This document shows, in pieces, positions 52,975 through 61,951 of a stretch of DNA of 64,000 bases; position 1 is the stretch's first letter; the number at the start of each line of letters is the position of its first letter. Below the pieces are notes generated by a model. The model was not told where the DNA came from. It did no database searches and saw nothing but the letters and a program-made list of their open reading frames with translations. The stretch spans positions 23,612 through 87,611 of the forward strand of contig CASDXF010000024.1 of the NCBI GenBank assembly GCA_949285075.1, given 5' to 3'. The DNA comes from an uncultured Bacteroides sp. (GTDB lineage: Bacteria > Bacteroidota > Bacteroidia > Bacteroidales > Bacteroidaceae). The translations under genes and the position numbers were made by a program.

Positions 52975-54984
52975 ATGAAAATGAAAACGAATTGTTCAGT
53001 TGTTGCAGGAATCGCTATAATCACGATAATGATGGGATGTTCTCGCGCAAAAAAGGAATATACTTCTTTCGAGTCGTATCCGGTACGCGAAGGAAGTCTC
53101 GCGGAAATGGAATACACGCCGCGGGCCACCCGTTTTACCCTATGGGCTCCCACGGCGGACGAAGTACGCCTGATGCTATACGAAGCCGGAGAAGGCGGGC
53201 ACGCCCGTGAAACGGAAAAGATGTCGCCAAAGGAGGACGGCACGTGGGAGGTTACGATAGAGAGAGACCTGAAAGGCATGTTTTATACCTTCAACGTCAA
53301 GATAGACGACAAATGGCAGGGAGATACGCCGGGCATCAACGCCCGGGCGGTAGGGGTGAACGGCAACCGGGCAGCCATCATCGACTGGGAGGCAACGAAC
53401 CCCGAGGGGTGGGACAAAGACCAAAGGCCGCCCATGAAATCGCCCGCCGACATGATAGTCTACGAGATGCATCACCGAGACTTCTCAGCGGACTCCACCT
53501 CAGGAGTCAAAAACAAAGGGAAATATCTGGCGCTGACCGAGCACGGCACGCTGAACTCCGCCCAAAACCTGACGGGCATCGACCATCTGATAGAGCTTGG
53601 CGTGACCCATGTACACCTGTTGCCCTCGTTCGACTTCACCTCTATTGACGAGACAAGACTGAATGACAACGTATACAACTGGGGATACGACCCTCAAAAC
53701 TACAACGTGCCCGAAGGTTCCTACGCGACCGACCCCTATCGGCCGGAAACCCGCGTCAAGGAGTTCAAACAGATGGTAATGGCCCTGCACGACGCGGGAA
53801 TACGGGTCGTCATGGACGTAGCCTATAACCATACCTTCAGCGCAGCGGAGAGCGGATTCGAGCGCACGGCTCCCGGCTATTTCTATCGCCACAAGGCGGA
53901 CGGCGCACTGGCCAACGGCTCGGGCTGCGGCAACGAGACGGCGAGCGAGCGGCCGATGATGCGGAAATTCATGATAGAGTCGGTCACCTTCTGGGCGAGG
54001 GAATACCACATCGACGGGTTCCGGTTCGACCTGATGGGGCTGCACGACATAGAAACGATGAACGCCGTCAGAAAGGCGCTAGACGCAGTAGACCCGACCA
54101 TCTGTCTGTACGGAGAGGGATGGGCGGCAGAGCTCCCCGCCTATCCGGAAGACTCTCTGGCGATGAAGGCCAACGTCGCCCGGATGCCGGGAATAGCCGC
54201 CTTCTCCGACGAGCTGCGCGACGGACTGCTCGGCCCCGTGAGAGACCGTAAACAGGGAGGATTCGTTTCCGGAGTGCCCGGAGGGGAAGAGAGCGTGAAG
54301 TTCGGCATAGCGGGAGCCATAGCGCATCCGCAAGTCAACCTCGACTCGGTGAATTACAGCAAGAAGCCGTGGGCCGCGCAGCCCACGCAGATGATAGCCT
54401 ACGCCTCGTGCCACGACGACCTCTGCTTGGCGGACCGGCTGAAGGCGCAGAACCCGGGCATCGACCTCGAACAGCTCGCAAGACTGGACAAACTGGCGCA
54501 GACCGTAGTACTCACCTCGCAGGGCGTACCGTTCATCTACGCCGGGGAGGAACTGATGCGCGACAAGAAAGGAATGGCCAACACCTACAACGCCCCGGAC
54601 TCCGTCAACGCCATCGACTGGAGGCTAAAAACAGTGAACGGAGACCTCTTCATGTACTATAAGGGACTGATTGACTTGCGGAAGTCACATCCGGCGTTCC
54701 GCATGGGCGACGCGGACATGATAAGGGAGCGATTGGAGTTCCTGCCCACGGAAGGAAACTGCCTTGTCGCCTTCCGGTTGAGCGAACACGCCAACGGAGA
54801 CGAGTGGGAGGACATCATCGTGGCGTTCAACGCAAGAACGACCCCCGCAAAGCTGACCGTACCCCCGGGAAAATACACCGTCGTATGCCAAGACGGAAAG
54901 ATAGACGCGAGAGGACTGGGCATGCACATCGGAACGGAAGTCACGGTGCCCGCACGGTCGGCCCTCATCATGTATAAGAACTAA
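52975..54984 (+). CDS. pulA: Type I pullulanase (GH13), lipoprotein
   Basis: 669-aa debranching enzyme cleaving alpha-1,6 links in pullulan and glycogen-like glucans. Lipobox signal MKMKTNCSVVAGIAIITIMM then GC at about 22. N-terminal CBM48-like domain (RATRFTLWAPTADEVRLMLY), then a GH13 barrel with the type I signature YNWGYDPQNYNVPEGS, VVMDVAYNHTF, nucleophile Asp in GFRFDLMGLHD, acid/base Glu in CLYGEGWA, and SCHDDLCLADRL. Start 52975 (MKMKTNC) gives a proper signal; the longer upstream frame overlaps ruvC. Probably tethered to the outer membrane. Confidence 0.94.
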   Translation: MKMKTNCSVVAGIAIITIMMGCSRAKKEYTSFESYPVREGSLAEMEYTPRATRFTLWAPTADEVRLMLYEAGEGGHARETEKMSPKEDGTWEVTIERDLKGMFYTFNVKIDDKWQGDTPGINARAVGVNGNRAAIIDWEATNPEGWDKDQRPPMKSPADMIVYEMHHRDFSADSTSGVKNKGKYLALTEHGTLNSAQNLTGIDHLIELGVTHVHLLPSFDFTSIDETRLNDNVYNWGYDPQNYNVPEGSYATDPYRPETRVKEFKQMVMALHDAGIRVVMDVAYNHTFSAAESGFERTAPGYFYRHKADGALANGSGCGNETASERPMMRKFMIESVTFWAREYHIDGFRFDLMGLHDIETMNAVRKALDAVDPTICLYGEGWAAELPAYPEDSLAMKANVARMPGIAAFSDELRDGLLGPVRDRKQGGFVSGVPGGEESVKFGIAGAIAHPQVNLDSVNYSKKPWAAQPTQMIAYASCHDDLCLADRLKAQNPGIDLEQLARLDKLAQTVVLTSQGVPFIYAGEELMRDKKGMANTYNAPDSVNAIDWRLKTVNGDLFMYYKGLIDLRKSHPAFRMGDADMIRERLEFLPTEGNCLVAFRLSEHANGDEWEDIIVAFNARTTPAKLTVPPGKYTVVCQDGKIDARGLGMHIGTEVTVPARSALIMYKN

Positions 54985-54998
54985 AGGAGTAAAAGAGA

Positions 54999-56453
54999 AT
55001 GAAACAATATACATTCAGCATAGAAGAAGGCGTAGCCCGCAACCCGCTGACCCGACTGGCCGCGCCGGTCACGGTGGACATCGGGGCGGACGAGCACATC
55101 GCCATCGTAGGCCCCAACGGGGCGGGCAAGACGCTCTTCGTGGACATGCTGTTGGGAAAATACCCGCTGAGGGAAGGGACGCTAAGGTACGACTTCGCCC
55201 CCTCGCCCACCCAGACGGTATATGACAACGTGAAGTACATCGCCTTCCGCGACACCTACGGGGCGGCCGACGCCAACTACTATTATCAGCAGCGGTGGAA
55301 CGCCCACGACCAAGACGAGGCTCCCACGGTGAGGGAGACGCTGGGCGAGGTGAAGGACGGTCCCATGAGCCGGGAGCTGTTCGAGCTGTTCGGCGTGGAG
55401 GCGATGCTCGACAAGAAAGTCATCCTGCTGTCGAGCGGAGAGCTGCGCAAGCTCCAACTCACGAAGGCGCTGCTCACGGCCCCGAGGGTGCTCGTCATGG
55501 ACAACCCCTTCATCGGCCTCGACGCGCCAACCCGCAGCCTGCTCACCTCGCTGCTGGAGCGGCTGACGAGGATGTTCGGCGTGCAGGTCATACTGGTGCT
55601 CTCCATGCTAGACGACGTGCCGACGTTCATCACCCACGTGATTCCCGTAGACCGCCTGACGGTGCGTCCCAAGATGAAGCGCGGGGAGTACCTCGAAGCC
55701 TTCCGCGCACAAGACAGGCCCGAGAGCTACGCCGCGCTGCGCGAGCGGGTGCTCAAGCTGCCCTACGAGGGCGAGACCTTCGACTCGGACGAGGTGATAA
55801 GGCTGAACAAGGTGAGCATACGCTACGGCGACCGCATCATCCTGAAAGAGCTTGACTGGACCGTCCGCAGGGGCGAGAAGTGGGCCTTGAGCGGGGAGAA
55901 CGGGGCCGGAAAGTCGACCTTGCTCAGTCTGGTATGCGCCGACAATCCCCAGTCCTACGCCTGCGACATCAGCCTCTTCGGAAGAAAGAGGGGCACGGGC
56001 GAGAGCATCTGGGAGATAAAGAAGCACATCGGATACGTCAGCCCCGAGATGCACCGGGCCTACCTGAAGAACCTGCCCGCCATAGAGATTGTGGCCAGCG
56101 GACTGCACGACAGCATCGGGCTGTACAAGCGCCCGAAGCCCGAGCAGATGGAGCGGTGCGAGTGGTGGATGGACGTGTTCGGGGTGGCCGGGCTGAAGGA
56201 CAGGCCCTTCCTGCAACTGTCCAGCGGCGAGCAGCGGCTGACGCTGTTGGCCCGCGCCTTCGTCAAGGACCCCGAGCTGCTGATTCTGGACGAGCCGCTG
56301 CACGGCTTGGACACGTACAACCGCCGGAGGGTGAAGAACGTCATCGAGACCTTCTGCCAACGAAGGGACAAGACGATGGTCATGGTGACCCATTACGAAG
56401 AGGAACTTCCCTCGACCATCACCCATCGGATTTATCTACAAAGACATTCTTAA
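54999..56453 (+). CDS. Tandem-NBD ABC ATPase (ModF/ABC-F-like)
   Basis: 484-aa protein with two ATP-binding cassettes and no membrane domain. NBD1: Walker A IAIVGPNGAGKTLFVDML, signature LLSSGELRKLQLTKAL, VLVMDNPFIGLD where the Walker B glutamate is replaced by Asn. NBD2: Walker A WALSGENGAGKSTLLSLV, signature FLQLSSGEQRLTLLARAF, canonical LLILDEPLHGLD. Resembles E. coli ModF/PhrA-type soluble ATPases more than ABC-F translation factors, because no long interdomain arm is present. NBD1 may bind but not hydrolyse ATP. Follows pullulanase by 14 bp. Role unknown. Confidence 0.88.
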   Translation: MKQYTFSIEEGVARNPLTRLAAPVTVDIGADEHIAIVGPNGAGKTLFVDMLLGKYPLREGTLRYDFAPSPTQTVYDNVKYIAFRDTYGAADANYYYQQRWNAHDQDEAPTVRETLGEVKDGPMSRELFELFGVEAMLDKKVILLSSGELRKLQLTKALLTAPRVLVMDNPFIGLDAPTRSLLTSLLERLTRMFGVQVILVLSMLDDVPTFITHVIPVDRLTVRPKMKRGEYLEAFRAQDRPESYAALRERVLKLPYEGETFDSDEVIRLNKVSIRYGDRIILKELDWTVRRGEKWALSGENGAGKSTLLSLVCADNPQSYACDISLFGRKRGTGESIWEIKKHIGYVSPEMHRAYLKNLPAIEIVASGLHDSIGLYKRPKPEQMERCEWWMDVFGVAGLKDRPFLQLSSGEQRLTLLARAFVKDPELLILDEPLHGLDTYNRRRVKNVIETFCQRRDKTMVMVTHYEEELPSTITHRIYLQRHS

Positions 56454-56473
56454 TCCAAAAATCATACAACCTG

Positions 56474-56513
56474 CCCCGGGGGAGACGTGATGTCTGTCTC
56501 GGGGATTCTTTTT
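56474..56513 (+). terminator. Terminator after ABC ATPase gene
   Basis: CCCCGGGGGAGAC / GTCTCGGGG followed by ATTCTTTTTC. Confidence 0.8.
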
Positions 56514-56540
56514 CCCTCTCCTCACGGGAAAGGGTGACCC

Positions 56541-57016
56541 GTCCCACGGAAGCCCTCCCCTGCTCCACAGCGGGAAAATCTCAGCGACACGGTAGGAAAA
56601 GTATGGAGACACCGGAGGGAAAACACAGCGACACCGGTAACTATTCTTCATTCGGCGACGCTGAATGTATATTCGGCGACGCTGAATGTATATTCGGCGA
56701 CGCTGAATGTATATTCGGCGACGCTGAATGCACATTCGACGACGCTGAATGTATATTCGGCGACGCTGAATGTATATTCGGCGACGTTGAATTTATATTC
56801 GGCGACGCTGAATGCACATTCGACGACGCTGAATGTATATTCGGCGACGTTGAATTTATATTCGGCGACGCTGAATGCACATTCGACGACGCTGAATATA
56901 GATTAGGTCAGCGTCTCACGAACTTTTTGTCCGCATGTCAGGTTACTTTCTGAAGGGAGCGAGCGAACTTTTCGAAGGGGTCTAAGCGATAGCTCCGCAC
57001 CGGGAAGGAACGGCCC
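56541..57016. repeat. Duplicated block, copy A (contains 12-unit 21-bp array)
   Basis: Left flank 56541-56649 (GTCCCACGGAAGCCCTCCC ... CCGGAGGGAAAACACAGCGA ... CTATTCTTC) and right flank 56902-57011 (GTCAGCGTCTCACGAACTTT ... GAAGGGAGCGAGCGAAC ... TAGCTCCGCACCG) recur with few changes at 57017-57126 and 57211-57318. The two copies are in tandem. No coding function is assigned. Confidence 0.8.
56650..56901. repeat. 21-bp tandem array, 12 units
   Basis: Units start every 21 bp from 56650 to 56881 with form ATTC-N9-GAAT-GTAY; the N9 core is GGCGACGCT, GACGACGCT or GGCGACGTT. Units 7-9 are repeated by 10-12 (apart from the last unit's end), giving a 63-bp higher-order repeat. Unit junctions read GAATGTATATTC, a near-palindrome. 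The unit is 7 codons long, so both strands stay open; not taken as coding. Confidence 0.88.
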
Positions 57017-57320
57017 GTCCCACGGAAGCCCTCCCATTGCTCCACGGTGGGAGAATCCCGGAGACACGGTAAGGAAAACATGAAGACACCGGAGGGAAAA
57101 CACAGCGACGCCGGCAACTATTCTTCATTCAAAGGCTTCGTTCGTACATTCAAAGCCTCCGAATGTACATTCAAAGGCTTCGTTTGTATATTCAAAGGCT
57201 TTGAATATAGATTCGGTCAGCGTCTCATGAACTTTTTGTCAGTATGTCAGGTGACTTTCCGAAGGGAGCGAGCGAACTTTTTGAATGGGTCTAAGCGACA
57301 GCTCCGCACCGTGAAGGAGG
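57017..57320. repeat. Duplicated block, copy B (contains 4-unit 21-bp array)
   Basis: Same flanks as copy A, but the enclosed array (57127-57210) has only four units and different cores. Lies between the ABC gene and clpB, both of which end here. Confidence 0.78.
57127..57210. repeat. 21-bp tandem array, 4 units, AAAGGCTTC core
   Basis: Units start at 57127, 57148, 57169 and 57190, form ATTC-N9-GNNT-GTAY, with cores AAAGGCTTC, AAAGCCTCC, AAAGGCTTC and AAAGGCTTT. One junction is the perfect palindrome GAATGTACATTC. Keeps the frame of the 12-unit array in copy A, but not its cores. Confidence 0.82.
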
Positions 57321-57421
57321 CCGCCGCATACTTGCGAAGAAGCGGAATGGCAGGGGGAAGGAGGCGACTCCATGCGCCACGCCCGCGACCCGCAGCCCGT
57401 TCCGGAGGCGGGAAAAGGGGA

Positions 57422-57457
57422 CAAAAAAATGCGGGACTCCTTTCGCAATCCCGCATT
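57422..57457 (-). terminator. Terminator of clpB
   Basis: Minus strand ATGCGGGA / TCCCGCAT followed by TTTTTTT. Confidence 0.82.
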
Positions 57458-57476
57458 CCTATACATCGCGTAGCGG

Positions 57477-60065
57477 TCAGTTTCTGAAGGTCAGCCCCTC
57501 GCCCGCCGCGTCTACCACGATGGGGCGACTGCGGTCTACCTCCTGCGCGAGCAGCTTCTTCGAGAGGTCGTTCAGCAGGTAACGCTGTATGGCCCTCTTC
57601 ACCGGCCGCGCGCCAAACTCGGGGTCGTATCCCGTACGGGCGAGGAAGTCCACGGCCTCGTCGGTCATGCGCAGCTCCACCCCGTTTCCGGCCAGCATCT
57701 TCCGCACTCCCTCTATTTGCAGGCGGACAATCTGCTTGATTTCCGTCTCCGTCAGCGGGAGGAACATAATCGTCTCGTCGATACGGTTGAGGAACTCGGG
57801 CCTGATGGTCTTCTTCAGCATATTCAGCACCTCGCGCTTGGTCTCCTCGATGACCTCCTCCTTGTTCTGGCCGTTCATCCGCTCCATCTGGCTCTGGATG
57901 TAGGCGCTTCCCATGTTCGAGGTCATGATGATGATGGTGTTCTTGAAGTTGACCATGCGACCCTTGTTGTCGGTCAGCCTTCCGTCGTCCAACACTTGCA
58001 GCAAGATGTTGAACACGTCGGGATGAGCCTTCTCTATCTCGTCGAACAGCACCACGGAGTAAGGCTTCCGCCTGATGGCCTCGGTAAGCTGTCCGCCCTC
58101 GTCATAGCCCACGTATCCGGGAGGCGCTCCGACCAGACGGGAGACGCTGTGCTTCTCCTGATACTCGCTCATGTCGATACGGGTCATCATCGTCTCGTCG
58201 TCGAAGAGGAACTCGGCCAACGCCTTCGCGAGCTCGGTCTTTCCCACGCCGGTAGTACCGAGGAAGATGAACGAGCCGATGGGTCTCTTGGGGTCTTGCA
58301 GCCCGGCCCTGCTGCGGCGCACCGCGTCGGCCACGGCCTGTATAGCCTCATCCTGCCCAATGACTCTCTTGTGCAGTTCCTCCTCCAGATGGAGCAGCTT
58401 GTCCTTCTCGCTCTGCATCATCTTGCTGACGGGGATTCCGGTCCACCGCGACACCACGTCGGCGATGTCCTCCGCGTCGACCTCCTCCTTAATCATGGCC
58501 TTGTCGCCCTGCATCTCGTGCAGCTTGGCCTGCGTCTCCTCAATCTCCCGGTTCAGGGCCTGAAGCTTACCGTAGCGAATCTCGGCCACCTTGCCGTAGT
58601 CGCCTTCCCGCTCGGCCCTGTCGGCCTCAAACTTCAGGTTCTCTATCTGCACCTTGTTCTGCTGAATCTTGTCCATCAGCGTCTTCTCGCTCTGCCACTT
58701 GGCCTTGAACGACTTCTCCTGCTCCTTCAGCTCAGCCAGTTCTTTGCCGATGCTCTCCAGTTTGGGTTGGTCGTCCTCGCGTTTGATGGCCTCGCGCTCT
58801 ATCTCCAGTTGCTTAATCTTCCGCGAAATCTCGTCCAGCTCCTCGGGCACGGAGTCGACCTCCATCCTCAGCTTGGCCGCCGCCTCGTCCATCAGGTCGA
58901 TGGCCTTGTCCGGCAGGAAGCGGTCGGTGATGTACCGGCTGCTCAGCTCCACGGCGGCGATGATGGCGTCGTCCTTGATGCGCACGTGGTGATGGTTCTC
59001 GTACCTCTCCTTCAGCCCTCGCAGGATGGATATGGTACTCAGGTTGTCCGGCTCGTCCACCTGCACGATTTGGAAACGCCGCTCCAACGCCTTGTCCTTC
59101 TCGAAATACTTCTGATATTCGTCCAGCGTCGTCGCTCCGATGGCTCTCAGCTCACCCCTCGCCAACGCGGGCTTCAGGATGTTGGCCGCGTCCATTGCGC
59201 CTTCGCTCTTTCCGGCTCCGACCAACGTGTGTATCTCGTCGATAAAGAGGATGATGTCCCCTTCAGACTTCTTCACCTCGTTGACCACCGACTTCAGTCG
59301 CTCCTCGAACTCGCCCTTGTACTTGGCTCCGGCCACCAACGCACCCATGTCGAGCGAGTAGACCTGCTTGTTCTTCAGGTTCTCCGGCACGTCGCCCCGC
59401 AGGATACGGTGGGCCAGTCCCTCCACGATGGCGGTCTTACCTGTACCCGGCTCGCCTATCAGAATCGGGTTGTTCTTCGTCCGTCGGCTCAGAATCTGGA
59501 GCACCCGCCGTATCTCCTCGTCACGTCCGATGACGGGGTCGAGCTTTCCGCTCCGCGCGGCCTCGTTCAGGTTGATGGCGTACTTCTCCAATGCCTGATA
59601 GGTGTCCTCGCTCGTCTGCGACGTTACTTTCGATCCCTTCCGCAGTTCGGTTATGGCGTTCCGCAGCTCGCTTTCCGTCATGCCCGCATCCTTCAGGATG
59701 GTAGAGACCGTACTCTTCACGGTGAGCAGGGCCAAAAGGATGTGTTCCAACGAGACGAACTCGTCGCCCATCTCTTTGGAGTATTGCGTGGCCTTCTGCA
59801 ACACCTCGTTCGCCTCCCGACTCAAGTAAGGTTCTCCTCCTGACACCTTCGGAAAAGATTCAATTTGTTTGTCAATCACAAGAGCTACCTGACGGGCGTT
59901 CATCCCCAGTTTCTGGAAGATGAAGTTCGTCACGTTCTCGCCCACCTTCATCACCCCTTGCAGAAGATGGGCCGGCTCGATGGCTTGCTGACCTCGGCTT
60001 TGTACCAAGTTTACAGCCTCTTGCACCGCCTCTTGCGACTTGATGGTAAAGTTGTTAAAGTTCAT
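57477..60065 (-). CDS. clpB: ATP-dependent disaggregase ClpB
   Basis: 862-aa Hsp100 chaperone. N domain ([20 protein letters not shown]), NBD1 with Walker [19 protein letters not shown], the long coiled-coil middle domain ([20 protein letters not shown] type, about residues 405-525), NBD2 with [20 protein letters not shown], and [20 protein letters not shown]. Extracts aggregated proteins with DnaK. The N-terminal residues match the family start. Divergent from DUF6621 with a 271-bp spacer; no obvious sigma-32-like element is seen, as expected for Bacteroidetes. Confidence 0.97.
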   Translation of the reverse strand: MNFNNFTIKSQEAVQEAVNLVQSRGQQAIEPAHLLQGVMKVGENVTNFIFQKLGMNARQVALVIDKQIESFPKVSGGEPYLSREANEVLQKATQYSKEMGDEFVSLEHILLALLTVKSTVSTILKDAGMTESELRNAITELRKGSKVTSQTSEDTYQALEKYAINLNEAARSGKLDPVIGRDEEIRRVLQILSRRTKNNPILIGEPGTGKTAIVEGLAHRILRGDVPENLKNKQVYSLDMGALVAGAKYKGEFEERLKSVVNEVKKSEGDIILFIDEIHTLVGAGKSEGAMDAANILKPALARGELRAIGATTLDEYQKYFEKDKALERRFQIVQVDEPDNLSTISILRGLKERYENHHHVRIKDDAIIAAVELSSRYITDRFLPDKAIDLMDEAAAKLRMEVDSVPEELDEISRKIKQLEIEREAIKREDDQPKLESIGKELAELKEQEKSFKAKWQSEKTLMDKIQQNKVQIENLKFEADRAEREGDYGKVAEIRYGKLQALNREIEETQAKLHEMQGDKAMIKEEVDAEDIADVVSRWTGIPVSKMMQSEKDKLLHLEEELHKRVIGQDEAIQAVADAVRRSRAGLQDPKRPIGSFIFLGTTGVGKTELAKALAEFLFDDETMMTRIDMSEYQEKHSVSRLVGAPPGYVGYDEGGQLTEAIRRKPYSVVLFDEIEKAHPDVFNILLQVLDDGRLTDNKGRMVNFKNTIIIMTSNMGSAYIQSQMERMNGQNKEEVIEETKREVLNMLKKTIRPEFLNRIDETIMFLPLTETEIKQIVRLQIEGVRKMLAGNGVELRMTDEAVDFLARTGYDPEFGARPVKRAIQRYLLNDLSKKLLAQEVDRSRPIVVDAAGEGLTFRN

Positions 60066-60246
60066 ATTATTGTTCTCCTTTCTTCATTATTATTGCGATA
60101 ACGCTTTAATCAGCGCAAAAGTTCTGCCAAGCAAAAAGAGCTGACTTTTCTTCATCCAAATTTGAAAAATAGAGACAAAATGTCATTTGAGACGAAGTAA
60201 CACTGACGGGAATGACACAATTTCGAGCGAAAAAATGACGTAAGGA

Positions 60247-60277
60247 TTGCCTGAGTAGAAGTATTATCGTATCTTTA
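60247..60277 (+). promoter_or_regulatory. Promoter of DUF6621-LysR
   Basis: TTG (60247-60249), 20-nt spacer, TATCTTTA (60270-60277), one mismatch to the -33/-7 consensus. The rest of the clpB-DUF6621 gap (60066-60246, 60278-60336) shows nothing else. Confidence 0.6.
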
Positions 60278-60336
60278 GCCCTAGTTTGTTTATTCGCTCC
60301 CCAATAAAACAGGTAAATTTTGGTGCAATTATATAT

Positions 60337-60921
60337 ATGATAAGTAAGCCTCAAATAAAGTTCTCGGAAACTGTGGTACTAATCGACGCCGCTTTTCTGA
60401 ATTTTGTAATTAAGGATGTGAAAGGGTACTTTGAAAAGACTTCCCAACGTAAATTTCAGAAGATAGACTTCTCCATGCTATCGATGTACTTGACTTTGGA
60501 TGCGGGAATCAAGGAAGGCGGTAATGGCATACAGTTCCTTATGGTCTACGACGAAGCGTCTTCCCGTCTTTTCCATTGCCACCCTTCCAATCTCAGGACA
60601 GAACTTGACGGTGTAGCCTTCCAAAGCGTTTATGGTGAGTACACCTTCGCTGGAGTACCTTCTGAGGGAGTAGTTTCCCGAGAAGAACTATTCTTGGATT
60701 TGCTCTCCGTCATAGCAAGCTCGGAGGAAGTCAAGAGACTCATTATTATTCCTTTCAACGAGGAGTACGGGAATAAGGTGGAAAACACTCTCCACGAAGT
60801 AAAAGGAAAAGACATCTTCCTGTTCCGTATGGATAAGCCGACTTCCTCCTTAAACTATAAATGGGACATGCTGGCCTTCCCCATCATGCACGCCTTAGGC
60901 ATTACAGCGGACGATATCTAA
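60337..60921 (+). CDS. DUF6621 family protein (Bacteroidales hypothetical)
   Basis: 194-aa cytoplasmic protein. FSETVVLIDAAFLNFVIKDV, FQKIDFSMLSMYLTLDAGI, IQFLMVYDEAS and LIIIPFNEEYGNKV are highly regular, as in a Bacteroidales-wide family of unknown function annotated DUF6621. No catalytic motif recognised. Starts at 60337 rather than an in-frame ATG 51 bp earlier. Followed after 19 bp by a LysR gene, forming an operon; function unknown. Confidence 0.82.
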   Translation: MISKPQIKFSETVVLIDAAFLNFVIKDVKGYFEKTSQRKFQKIDFSMLSMYLTLDAGIKEGGNGIQFLMVYDEASSRLFHCHPSNLRTELDGVAFQSVYGEYTFAGVPSEGVVSREELFLDLLSVIASSEEVKRLIIIPFNEEYGNKVENTLHEVKGKDIFLFRMDKPTSSLNYKWDMLAFPIMHALGITADDI

Positions 60922-60940
60922 CCTCAACATCCTACAAATC

Positions 60941-61837
60941 ATGTCTGATTTTCGTCTAAAGGTATTTCAAAGCGTAGCGAAGAATCTGAGCTTCACGAAA
61001 GCCTCACAAGAACTGTTCGTCAGCCAACCGGCCATTACAAAACATATTCAGGAACTTGAATCACACTATCAGGTACGTCTGTTCGAACGTCAAGGAAACC
61101 GGATTTCCCTGACCGACGCAGGCAGGCTCCTATTGAACCACTGTGAAAGGATTATGGAGGACTACAAACGACTCGACTATGAAATGCACTTACTGCACGG
61201 AGAATATATCGGCGAGTTGCGGTTAGGAGCAAGCACCACCATAGCCCAATACGTACTGCCTCCTCTATTAGCGAACTTCATTTCTCGCTTTCCACAAGTC
61301 AACTTGTCGCTACTTAACGGCAACTCGCGACACATAGAGACAGCCCTGCAAGAGCATCGAATAGACTTGGGGTTGGTCGAAGGCATCTTCCGCTTGCCCA
61401 ACCTGAAATATACGCCGTTCCTGCAAGATGAATTGGTGGCGGTGATACATTGTAAAAGCAAGCTTTCTGTCGAAGACGAGATTGCTCCCGACGATTTGCC
61501 GCAAATTCCTTTGGTCTTGAGGGAAAGAGGCTCGGGCACGTTAGACGTATTTGAGCGCGCCTTATCGGAGCACGGACTAAAGTTCTCCTCGCTGAACGTA
61601 CTGATGTACCTCGGCAGCACGGAGAGCATAAAGCTCTTCTTGGAGCACGCCAACTGCATGGGAATCGTCTCCGTCCGTTCTGTCTGTAAGGAATTAGCTG
61701 CCGGTCATCTCCGCATCGTCGAAATTAAGGGAATGCCGATGAGACGAGAATTCAACTTCGTCCAATTACAAGGCCAAGAGAGCGGACTGTCACAGGTGTT
61801 CATGCGGTTCGCCGCTCACCATACCAAAAACTTATAA
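60941..61837 (+). CDS. LysR family transcriptional regulator
   Basis: 298 aa. N-terminal winged helix (RLKVFQSVAKNLSFTKASQEL, FVSQPAITKHIQELESHY) and a periplasmic-binding-like effector domain (GELRLGASTTIAQYVLPPLL, DLGLVEGIF, LRERGSGTLDVFERAL). Similar in layout to CysL/CbbR-type regulators. Its effector and regulon are not apparent; DUF6621 upstream is the only obvious candidate linked gene. Terminator follows. Confidence 0.94.
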   Translation: MSDFRLKVFQSVAKNLSFTKASQELFVSQPAITKHIQELESHYQVRLFERQGNRISLTDAGRLLLNHCERIMEDYKRLDYEMHLLHGEYIGELRLGASTTIAQYVLPPLLANFISRFPQVNLSLLNGNSRHIETALQEHRIDLGLVEGIFRLPNLKYTPFLQDELVAVIHCKSKLSVEDEIAPDDLPQIPLVLRERGSGTLDVFERALSEHGLKFSSLNVLMYLGSTESIKLFLEHANCMGIVSVRSVCKELAAGHLRIVEIKGMPMRREFNFVQLQGQESGLSQVFMRFAAHHTKNL

Positions 61838-61840
61838 AAT

Positions 61841-61895
61841 ACCCGTTGGCAGAATTAAATATGCGCTATATATAATTCCGCCAACGGGTTATAAT
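61841..61895 (+). terminator. Terminator after LysR gene
   Basis: ACCCGTTGGCAGAATT / AATTCCGCCAACGGGT (61841-61856 and 61875-61889 region), a long stem with a 14-nt loop. Confidence 0.78.
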
Positions 61896-61951
61896 AATTA
61901 GACAGATAAGAATGCTTACCTTTTCAGAGAAACTAAAGAGTTAACTCTGTT

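Noticed and set aside
56641-56880. Open frames on both strands through the 21-bp array (HSASPNI repeats, FGDAECI repeats)
   Set aside because: A 21-nt unit leaves all frames open without implying coding; no ribosome site or conserved flank.
56650-56901. CRISPR array
   Set aside because: Units are contiguous, with no unique spacers of 30-40 bp, and no cas genes in the window.
55880-56953. 357-codon frame overlapping the ABC ATPase and the 21-bp array
   Set aside because: Shadow of the ABC gene extended artificially by the array.
57717-59843. 708-codon open frame antisense to clpB
   Set aside because: Shadow of clpB caused by GC-rich third positions; product has leucine/histidine-rich low-complexity composition and no domain.
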